From CAYYHA01 sp964471535 (lineage in GTDB: Bacteria > Myxococcota > Myxococcia > SLRQ01), in assembly GCA_964471535.1 (NCBI GenBank), contig CAYYHA010000102.1:1-13319 (forward strand): 13,319 nt of DNA, in the 5' to 3' direction. This document shows positions 6,681 through 13,319 of this stretch, piece by piece (the first letter of the stretch is position 1; each line of letters opens with the position of its first letter). The notes below the pieces were generated by a model. That model was not told the origin of the DNA and did no database searches. It saw nothing but the letters and a program-made list of their open reading frames with translations. The position numbers and the translations under genes were made by a program.

Positions 6681-9600
6681 CTAGGCGCCGCCGCTGAGCG
6701 CCACACCGAGCTCCTTGCGGAGCAGCAGGTGATCGGGAGCGAGGGCGAAGCGCACCAGCTCACGGAGTGTCACGCGGCTGACCTCGCCCTCCGCGCGCAG
6801 CGCCTCCACCGCGCGTTGGGGCGTGCCCGCGAGCAGCAGGCCCGCCCGGACGGCCGTGTGCTCCACCGCCTCGGCGAAGCGCCGGAGATCCACGGTCTCC
6901 AACGAAGAGACGTAGGCCAAGGCCGCCGGACCGAGCTGCTTCAGTTTGGAGTCGGGCAGGCTCCGCTCCAGCTTCTTGGCGAGGGTCGTGACCTCGGGTG
7001 TCGGTGGAAGCGGCAGCTTCCCCGCGTGTCCGGCGGCGACCGCCGCAGCGTCGAGGAGTGCCTTGAGCTGGGGGAGATCGAGGACACGGGCCGGGTACCA
7101 AGCGGGCAGCACACCGATGAGCGCCCGCGCGGCGTGGAAGCGGAGCAGCTCCGGGGCGATGCGGCGGGTGCCGAGGACGATCTCCGGCGCCACGGTGAGC
7201 AGCGGCCGCGACGCGATCTGGGCCCGGAAGACCTCCTCCTGGCCGGGCAGACCCAGGTGGACGTCGGCGGCGGGAATGGCCAGCGTCCGCACGGTGGTCA
7301 ACAGCGCCTCCGCCACCTGATCGGCGGCGGGTCCCGCGTCGCTGGAGAACGGACCGCCGCTTCGCTCCCGGGCCGCCCGTCCGCTGGGCGCGAAGAGTGC
7401 GGCGCCCTCCGTGCCCAGAACCGCGATGAGTCCACCCTCGGGCCCGCGCGTGTGCGGATGGGTGAGCCGTGAGAGCCGCGCCTTGGTCGACATCACGTCG
7501 CGCGGCGGGCCCGCAGACTCGAGCATGCGGGCGAGACGCTGCTCCTCGAGGTCGGCCTCCTCTAGGAGCACCAGGAGTGAGGCCACCACCGCCGCCCCAT
7601 CGAGGTTGCCCGAGCGCTGCGAGAGTCGGATCAGCGCCCGATAGGCATCGACGTCGAAGGGCGAGGTGGCGAGGACCTGCCGCCAGGCTTCCATCGCGCG
7701 GCCGTCCTCCCCGACCTTTTCATAGAGCCGCGCCAGATCCTCCACTGCCTTCAGGTCGTCCGGGTCGAGGCGGCGGACCTGCTCGAGCACCTCGATCGCG
7801 CCCCGGCGGTCGTCCATCTGATAGCGCAGGACCTCCGCCAGCTCGCGCAGCACCTCCGTCTTCGACGGCCAGGACCGGTCGCTCTCGGCGAGCCATCGCA
7901 GCATCTGGGCCAGGGGACGTGCGTCTCGCGTGAGGGCGACCAGATCGCGCACGCCGGTGAGCGCTGCATCGAGAAGGGGCGGCGACCCCGACTCCTCCAG
8001 GACCCGGCGAAATGCCGCCACGGCACCCTCTGCATCCTCGAGGCGGTCGCGCTTCAGCACGCCGATCCGCAGCAGAGCCTCAAGCCGCTCCTCCGACGGG
8101 GGGAGCGCCGCCACGACCGCTTCGAGGGTCTCGGCCGCCTCCGAGAAGGCGCCTTGCTTCTCCTGCTCCCGTGCGAGCCGGCTCAAGATCTCGACGTCCC
8201 CAGGATGCTCCTTCTCGAGCGCCGCCAAGGTACGTGCCGCCCGCGGCGCATCGTGGAGCTTCGCCGAGAAGATCTCGGCCATCTCCAAGGCGATGGCGCG
8301 GCGCTCTTTCGGATCCCGCGTCAGACGGAGGAGCCGGCGCTTGTACTCGATGGCTTCCCCCCAACGGCCGGTTTCCTCGAAGAGGCGACAGAGGGTCACG
8401 ATGGCGCTGCGGTTGTGGGGGTCTGCCTCCACTGCCCGCTGCAGGGTGCCCGCGGCGTCGCCGGGCCGGTCCATGTGGATGAGACACTCTCCGATTCGGC
8501 GCATCAGCTCGCCGCGCTCCCTCGCCGGCATCTCCTCTCCGTGGAGGTCGAGGAGGGTGCGGAACGCCTCGTAGGCCCGATCGTACTCGCCACGCTGACA
8601 CAGCGCTTCGGCGAGGCCCGCGAGGGTGGAGGCGCGCTGTGGGCCCAGGCGCCAGGCTTCGTTCAGATAGCGCAGGGAGAGTTCGGCCCGGCCGAGGCGA
8701 TCGGCGGCCGATGCCGCCTGCCAGAGCACCTCGGCCAACAGATCTCGGTCCCGCTCCGGTGAGAGCCGGCCGGCGGCCCGGGCGAGGAGGGACAGGGCAC
8801 GCTCCGCGTCGCCAGCGGCGAGGAGGAGGCCTCCGAGGTGGGCGGCAGCGGGAGGGAAGTCGGGGTGGGCGGCGAGCGCCGCTTCGAGCGCGCCTCTGGC
8901 CGCGGCGTTGTCGCCCGCCTCGAGGAGACGCTCGCCTATCTCGGTCCACAGCATTGCCTCCTCGGTCGGGTCGTCGGTGATGCGTGCGAGCTGCCGGGCG
9001 AGCACCAGGAAGGCCTCGTCCTCCTGGCGCTGTCGCATCAGGCGGAGGGCGGCGCGACGGGGTGCGGCTGCGTTGGGATCCTTCTCCGCAGCCGCGTTGT
9101 AGGCGGCGAGCGCCTCCCCCTCGCGGCCCAAGGACTCGAGGAGACGACCCCGGTCGAAGTGCAGCCGTGCTGCGAGCTCGGGCGTCCGTGCGAGTTCCGC
9201 GTGCCGGGTGCGACACTCGAGGGCCTCCTCGAAGTCGCCTGCCGCTTCGGCCAGTCTCGCCACCGCGTCGAGGGCGGCGGTGTTCCCCGGATCGTCGGCG
9301 AGGGCCGCCTGGTAGGAGGCCATCGCGCCCCGTGGGTCGGCCAGCTGCTCTTCGAGGATGAGCCCCAGCGAGAGGTGGAGGTCGGAGCGCTTTTCGGGGA
9401 TCGTCTCCTCGCGCACCATCGCCTCGTAGAGTCGTGCGAGATCTTCGGCGGCACCGGTTCGGCTGAGGATGCGGATGAGGCCGCCCTGCGCCGCCTCCCG
9501 CAGCCGTGGCGGGGTGCCTGGGCTCTCGAGCACCCGCTCGAGGTCTCGCCGTGCGCCCTGCAGATCGCCGAGCTGTTCCTCCTGGATGAGGGCCGCGCGC

Positions 9601-12600
9601 ACCAGCAGATCCGCGCGCGCCTCGGCGTCGGTGGTCCGCGCCGCCTCCTCGGAGAGCACGGTGTAGAGCTCGGCGAAGCGCCGGGATCCGCCGCACACCC
9701 GCTCCAGGCGATGCAGCAGACCCTCGTCTCCCGGGCGAAGCGCCAAGAGCGCCCGCAGGTGCGCGACCGCTCGCTCGGGGTCGTCCAGCCGCTGTTCGGC
9801 GATGTCCACCGCCTCGAGCCGCAGCGTCGCCTCCTCCTCTGCGTCCTCGGCCAGCCCGACGAGATCCTCGACCCGCCGAAGCACCTTCTCCCACTCCCCC
9901 AGCTCCGCCTCCAGCCGCGCCAGGTGCCGTAGGAACTTCTTCCGCGAGGGCGCCTGGGGCAGCGCCACCAGTCGCTCCATCCACAGCTCCGCTTCCTGGG
10001 GACGCCCACAGTGCGTCTCGAGGATCTGTGCCAGCTCCTCCATGATGGTGGCGCGCGCGACCGGGTCCGGGGTGAGCTCCTCGTTGGCCAGTCGCTCGAG
10101 CACGCCGGCGAGGGCCTCCCATGCCCCGGCCGCGGTGTAGTGGGCACGCAGGAGCCCGAGAACCCGCGCCGAAATAGGGTGGTCGGTGGGGGCCGCATCG
10201 CGCGCCCGTTCGAGGCACCGGCGGATCCGGTCGCGCTGGAATGGGTCCTCCGGGTCGCCGGACTTACGCAGGTACTCCGCCGCCTTCAAGAGCGAAGCGG
10301 CCCGCTGCGCACCCTCGAGACGTGCGGCTCGCGCCTCGAAGAACCCCGCCAGCTCCTGGGCATCGGCCGCTGACGAGAGCGCATCCTCGAGGGCATCCCA
10401 AAGGGAATCGTCGGCGGGCCGCAGGAGGCACGCCTCCTTCAGGGCTTCCAGGGCGCGCTCGCCCGCATCCTGATCCCCCTCGGCAGCGAGCCGTGACCCG
10501 ATCTGCCATACCTCCTCCAGGGCTGCGCCGCGGGAGGTGGGATCGGAGAGGCGACTCAAGCGTCTATGGAGGAGGGGAAAGGCCTTGTCGAGGGCCTCGC
10601 GCTTCCGATACAGCTCGAGGAGCGCCTCCTCGATGCGCGGGTGACCGTCGCTCAAGGACAGCCCTTTTTCATAGGCGGCGAGCGCTTCCTCCTCGCGGTC
10701 GCATTCGTGCTGCAGCACCTGTGCGAGGCGGAAGTAGAGGTCCGCCTTGCGCTCGCGGGGCACGATGTCGATCCACTCGCGGAGCACGCGGACGACGACG
10801 TCCCAGTTGCGCCGGGCGGTGTGGAATGCGACGAGCTGCTCGTGCGCCTCCTCGTCGGTGGGGTCGGCCTCCTTCGCGTACCACCAGGCCTCGCCCACCT
10901 CGTCGCCGCGACCCAAGGCCTCGAGCGCCTCGATGAGCTCCCGGCGCCAGAGCCGCGCGTCCGGGTGCCGCTTCGCACGCTCGATCCGCGCCCGCAAGAG
11001 CTCGACCAGCGCCGGGAGATCCTCCTTCTTCCGGTAGAGGGTGCGAAGCCGTGCGAAGGCTTCGTCGTCGTCCGGTGCCTCGCGAAGCACCTCCTCCCAA
11101 GCGAGTCGCGCCCGCGCCAGCTGCTGTAGGTGGTCGCCGTAGAGCCGTGCGAGTCGGCGGTAGGCGTCGAGACGTCCCGGTGTCCCCGGCCGCATCTCCG
11201 CCAGGCTGGCTTCGAGGGCGCGCGTCGTCTCGCGTGCGTCTCCCTCGCCCTCGGCCGTGTCGGCGAGGCCCTGCAGTGCCTCGACGCAGCCAGGATCGAG
11301 GGCGAGCACCCGTTGCCAGTCGTCGCGTGCCGCCTGGGTGTCCTGCAGCTTCTCCAGGTTGACTTGCGCTCGGTGGAGCAGCGCCGCCTTCTTCTCCTCG
11401 ATGTCCGAGGCCACGTGCACCGAGCGCTCCAGCGTTGCCACCAGCGCCCGCCAGTCCTTGGCCGCCTCGTGGAGGCGCATCAGGGCGCGCAGCGCGTCGA
11501 CGTTGCCGCCGCTCGTCTCGATGATCTCCTCGTAGATCCGGATGGCACCCTCGGTGTCCCCGATCTCGTCCTCCAGGATCTCCGCCAGCCGGAACAGGGT
11601 CTCGTTGCGCGCTTCGACCTCGCGGAGGCGATCGGCACGCGCCCGGTAGAACTCGGCGAGTTCACGCCAGGCGCCGCGGGAGACGTAGAGCCCCTCGAGG
11701 CGGGCCTCCATTGCGGGATCGTTCCCCGACAGCTCCACGGCCCGCGCCAGCCGCGAGGCGGCGCGTCCTGCCTCCCCGAGGTCCTCGAGGTCGACCTCGG
11801 CAATCTTCACCAGGATCGTGGCGCCGCGCTCCCCGCCGATTCGCAGCGCCAGGTCCTCGGTCACCGCTTGCAGCTGCGCATGGGAGTTCGAGGCGCGGCC
11901 CGTCTCGAAGAGGCGCTCCACCAAGAGGTCGGTTCGCTTCTCCACCTCGGCCAGGTCCAGCCCATCCGCCTCGGCGGCCTCGCCCTGAGGGAGCACCTGC
12001 AGCGCGCGCACCAGTTCGATGAAGGCGCGTCCCGGGTCCTCGAGGTGCTCGGTGAGCACCAAGGCCGCCTCGTGGTGGAGGTCCACCGCATCCAGGATTC
12101 GGTTTTCCCGCAGCGCCGTGCGGGCCCCCTCCGAGAGGTGGTCGGCGAGGCGCCGATAGGCGCCCTGTCGCTGGTAGAGATCGCGCAGGGTCTCGAAGGC
12201 CTCGCGCGCGGTGATGTCGGTGCCCTTCGAGTCACGGGTCTCCCCGAGGCGCTCGAGGTGCTCGATGGCGGCCGCGTTGCCCGGGGTGAGATCGAGCAGC
12301 TCCCGGTAGTGCACGAGGGCGGTGGCCCGGTCGCCGAGCTCCTCCTCGTAGATGCGTGCCAGTTCGCGCTTCACCGCTGCGGCTTCTTCGATGCTGTGGG
12401 TGGTCCGCCACACTGCCGCCAGCTCGCGCTCCTTCACCTCGGCCACGCGGTCCCAGCGCTTCTCGCGGGCGTAGATCTCGGCGAGCCGCCGCAGCGCCTC
12501 GACGCTCGAGGCGTCGAGATCGAGCACCCGCTGGTAGTGCCGTGCCGCCATGGAGGGCTTGGCGAGTTCGCGGCCGTAGAGGTGCCCCAGCTTCAGATGG

Positions 12601-13319
12601 AGATAGATGCGGTCGGCCGGTGGGAGCGCACCCTGCAACGCGTCCTCGTACACCGCCGACAGCTCCTGGTAGGCGCCCGTGAGCACTGCGAGGCGAAAGA
12701 GCTCGTCCACGTCGGCCCGCTTCGGTGGGACGAGCCGCGCCGCACGCACCAGGGAGAAGAAGGCTCGGTCCCGGTCGCCCTCCGCCTCGTAGGCCGTGGA
12801 CAGGGCGCGGTGTACGGCGGCCCGGTCCGCGGAAGCGCGCGTTGCGCGCTCCAGGGCGAGGAGGGCCTCGATGCGAGACGGTCCATCCAGATCGGCGCTG
12901 CGGATCGCCTCGATCTGCCGGAGGATGCCCTCCGATGGGGCCGGCAAGGAGGCAGGCGGCGGCGTTCCTTCGGGCAGCGTCGTCTCCAGGCGTAGGGCCG
13001 GGGCGGTCGCCTCCCCCGAGCCTTCCTCACGCGCTTCCTCCGCCTCTTCGATCCCCGCTTCGGGCAAGGCGCGGACGCGAACCGTGGCGTCACCGCTCGC
13101 CTCCACCTCCTCGAGGTGTTTCAGGGCAGCGCGGAACGGGTCCTCGGCGCCGGTGCCTCCGCCGGAATTCCCTTCGGCCCGTGCGCGCTCGGTGCCCACC
13201 CCCTCGTCGGGGAGGGCCGGCACCGGCGCATCGAGCACCGTGGGTGGTTCCATCTCCGTCGCGCCCCCCGCAGGCTCCCCTCCACCCTCATGGTCGGGGC
13301 CGGAGCCGGCAGGCAACGG
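6681..13319 (-). CDS. Giant tetratricopeptide-repeat protein with degenerate M48-like C-terminal domain, 5' end at or beyond window edge
   Basis: A single frame runs from the right edge to a TAG at 6681-6683, at least 2,211 residues with no break. Residues are numbered here from the TTG at 13314-13316. Residues 1 to about 130 are acidic and rich in Pro, Gly, Ala and Glu, probably disordered, with no visible signal peptide. From about 145 to 1925 come TPR helices with the classic small-residue and closing-Pro pattern (for example YRELLDLTPGNAAA, YQAALADDPGNTAALDAVARL). About 1940-2211 is a separate domain, described below. Large TPR proteins of this kind are common in myxobacteria and act as protein-binding scaffolds; the role of this one is unknown. 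The start is unresolved: TTG 13316 is in frame but near the edge, ATG at 13251-13253 has only a distant purine run, and the frame stays open to base 13319. The gene stands alone on its strand, facing the transporter operon, so any promoter is outside the window. Confidence 0.9.
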   Translation of the reverse strand, partial: PLPAGSGPDHEGGGEPAGGATEMEPPTVLDAPVPALPDEGVGTERARAEGNSGGGTGAEDPFRAALKHLEEVEASGDATVRVRALPEAGIEEAEEAREEGSGEATAPALRLETTLPEGTPPPASLPAPSEGILRQIEAIRSADLDGPSRIEALLALERATRASADRAAVHRALSTAYEAEGDRDRAFFSLVRAARLVPPKRADVDELFRLAVLTGAYQELSAVYEDALQGALPPADRIYLHLKLGHLYGRELAKPSMAARHYQRVLDLDASSVEALRRLAEIYAREKRWDRVAEVKERELAAVWRTTHSIEEAAAVKRELARIYEEELGDRATALVHYRELLDLTPGNAAAIEHLERLGETRDSKGTDITAREAFETLRDLYQRQGAYRRLADHLSEGARTALRENRILDAVDLHHEAALVLTEHLEDPGRAFIELVRALQVLPQGEAAEADGLDLAEVEKRTDLLVERLFETGRASNSHAQLQAVTEDLALRIGGERGATILVKIAEVDLEDLGEAGRAASRLARAVELSGNDPAMEARLEGLYVSRGAWRELAEFYRARADRLREVEARNETLFRLAEILEDEIGDTEGAIRIYEEIIETSGGNVDALRALMRLHEAAKDWRALVATLERSVHVASDIEEKKAALLHRAQVNLEKLQDTQAARDDWQRVLALDPGCVEALQGLADTAEGEGDARETTRALEASLAEMRPGTPGRLDAYRRLARLYGDHLQQLARARLAWEEVLREAPDDDEAFARLRTLYRKKEDLPALVELLRARIERAKRHPDARLWRRELIEALEALGRGDEVGEAWWYAKEADPTDEEAHEQLVAFHTARRNWDVVVRVLREWIDIVPRERKADLYFRLAQVLQHECDREEEALAAYEKGLSLSDGHPRIEEALLELYRKREALDKAFPLLHRRLSRLSDPTSRGAALEEVWQIGSRLAAEGDQDAGERALEALKEACLLRPADDSLWDALEDALSSAADAQELAGFFEARAARLEGAQRAASLLKAAEYLRKSGDPEDPFQRDRIRRCLERARDAAPTDHPISARVLGLLRAHYTAAGAWEALAGVLERLANEELTPDPVARATIMEELAQILETHCGRPQEAELWMERLVALPQAPSRKKFLRHLARLEAELGEWEKVLRRVEDLVGLAEDAEEEATLRLEAVDIAEQRLDDPERAVAHLRALLALRPGDEGLLHRLERVCGGSRRFAELYTVLSEEAARTTDAEARADLLVRAALIQEEQLGDLQGARRDLERVLESPGTPPRLREAAQGGLIRILSRTGAAEDLARLYEAMVREETIPEKRSDLHLSLGLILEEQLADPRGAMASYQAALADDPGNTAALDAVARLAEAAGDFEEALECRTRHAELARTPELAARLHFDRGRLLESLGREGEALAAYNAAAEKDPNAAAPRRAALRLMRQRQEDEAFLVLARQLARITDDPTEEAMLWTEIGERLLEAGDNAAARGALEAALAAHPDFPPAAAHLGGLLLAAGDAERALSLLARAAGRLSPERDRDLLAEVLWQAASAADRLGRAELSLRYLNEAWRLGPQRASTLAGLAEALCQRGEYDRAYEAFRTLLDLHGEEMPARERGELMRRIGECLIHMDRPGDAAGTLQRAVEADPHNRSAIVTLCRLFEETGRWGEAIEYKRRLLRLTRDPKERRAIALEMAEIFSAKLHDAPRAARTLAALEKEHPGDVEILSRLAREQEKQGAFSEAAETLEAVVAALPPSEERLEALLRIGVLKRDRLEDAEGAVAAFRRVLEESGSPPLLDAALTGVRDLVALTRDARPLAQMLRWLAESDRSWPSKTEVLRELAEVLRYQMDDRRGAIEVLEQVRRLDPDDLKAVEDLARLYEKVGEDGRAMEAWRQVLATSPFDVDAYRALIRLSQRSGNLDGAAVVASLLVLLEEADLEEQRLARMLESAGPPRDVMSTKARLSRLTHPHTRGPEGGLIAVLGTEGAALFAPSGRAARERSGGPFSSDAGPAADQVAEALLTTVRTLAIPAADVHLGLPGQEEVFRAQIASRPLLTVAPEIVLGTRRIAPELLRFHAARALIGVLPAWYPARVLDLPQLKALLDAAAVAAGHAGKLPLPPTPEVTTLAKKLERSLPDSKLKQLGPAALAYVSSLETVDLRRFAEAVEHTAVRAGLLLAGTPQRAVEALRAEGEVSRVTLRELVRFALAPDHLLLRKELGVALSGGA
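6684..7499 (-). other. C-terminal pseudo-metalloprotease-like (M48-type) domain of the TPR protein
   Basis: The last 270 residues or so break from TPR pattern. Their order of elements follows an M48 peptidase core: a beta-rich segment (VHLGLPGQEEVFRAQ, residues near 2020), a strand with PLLTVAPEIVLGTRRI, a helix ELLRFHAARALIGVL where M48 enzymes have ELxxVxxHExxH, and about 86 residues later EHTAVRAGLLLAG (Glu2152-Gly2159 and on) where M48 enzymes have the ExxADRxG third-ligand motif. The zinc-binding HExxH is replaced (residues 2062-2066 read AARAL) and the conserved Asp is Val2156, so hydrolysis is not expected. What is seen is the motif order; the fold assignment is inference and needs a profile or structure comparison. 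Confidence 0.5.
7544..12884 (-). repeat. Tandem TPR array with about 71-79-residue double-repeat modules
   Basis: About 1,780 residues of the giant protein are TPR helices. In the stretch examined a recurring 'W/aromatic-xx-L-(V/A)-xx-(L/F)' helix signature falls at residues 550, 622, 767, 838, 909, 987, 1066, 1142, 1214 and 1290. The steps are 72, 145 (two modules; a weak unit fits near 695), 71, 71, 78, 79, 76, 72 and 76. This equals two TPRs per module, or roughly 215-235 bp of DNA, and implies growth by module duplication. The repeats are diverged, and I see no long exact DNA repeat. The boundaries given are approximate. Confidence 0.75.

Noticed and set aside
8838..9932. Plus-strand open frame of 364 codons opposite the TPR gene
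   Set aside because: It has the same composition-driven antisense character as the other shadow frames, with no domain or convincing ribosome binding site.
8080..10218. Minus-strand open frame of 712 codons inside the TPR gene, in another frame
   Set aside because: It is rich in Arg, Gly, Ala and Pro with no domain pattern, and the overlapping TPR frame has clear repeats. In GC-rich genes alternative frames stay open by base composition.
11130..12995. Plus-strand open frame of 621 codons opposite the TPR gene
   Set aside because: It is antisense to the TPR coding sequence. Its Leu/Arg/Gly/Val-rich translation mirrors the repeat codons and it has no recognisable motif.
6681..13319. Possible CRISPR or DNA tandem repeat, because of recurrent similar words such as gcctcctcg and cctcgagg
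   Set aside because: The similarity is short and irregular and follows the codons of diverged TPR helices. There are no constant-length exact repeats with unique spacers.
1..13319. tRNA, rRNA, riboswitch or mobile-element remnants
   Set aside because: No cloverleaf, rRNA-like stretch, transposase or integrase motif, or terminal inverted repeat was seen. Apart from 86 bases, the whole window is coding.

Overview
The window is GC-rich throughout (by eye about 70%, not counted) and almost entirely coding. It has long open frames, strong G/C preference at third codon positions, very long antisense shadow frames and large repeat proteins. Together with the gene content (a giant TPR protein, a HEAT-cyclophilin lipoprotein and an MMPL-type RND transporter), this suggests a myxobacterium-like or other deltaproteobacterial (Myxococcota-type) Gram-negative genome or metagenome bin. 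That assignment is an inference from style, not from a marker gene. There is no tRNA, rRNA, CRISPR array, insertion sequence or phage gene.

Left half, plus strand (1-6594): three genes packed head to tail. First is the 3' part of an S9-family serine peptidase (1-1545, start outside the window). Five bases after its stop codon comes a lipoprotein made of HEAT repeats fused to a cyclophilin-type prolyl isomerase (1551-3806). It overlaps by 11 bases a twelve-helix RND/MMPL-family transporter (3796-6594). The spacing, and the ribosome binding sites lying inside the preceding genes, argue for one co-translated operon. The likely theme is the cell envelope: an outer-face or periplasmic folding and scaffolding lipoprotein next to a lipid or hydrophobic-substrate transporter. 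The peptidase may or may not take part in the same process.

Middle (6595-6680): an 86-bp convergent gap with a few short inverted repeats and no T-tract terminator.

Right half, minus strand (6681-13319): one uninterrupted frame of over 2,200 codons, open at the right edge. It has an acidic, Pro/Gly/Glu-rich N-terminal segment, about 1,750 residues of tetratricopeptide repeats arranged as double-TPR modules of about 71-79 residues, and a C-terminal domain of about 270 residues that is not TPR. The C-terminal domain looks like a degenerate M48-type (HtpX/Oma1-like) zinc-peptidase fold whose zinc-binding positions are lost. This is the most interesting feature of the window. I see no clear new defence or biosynthetic system here.
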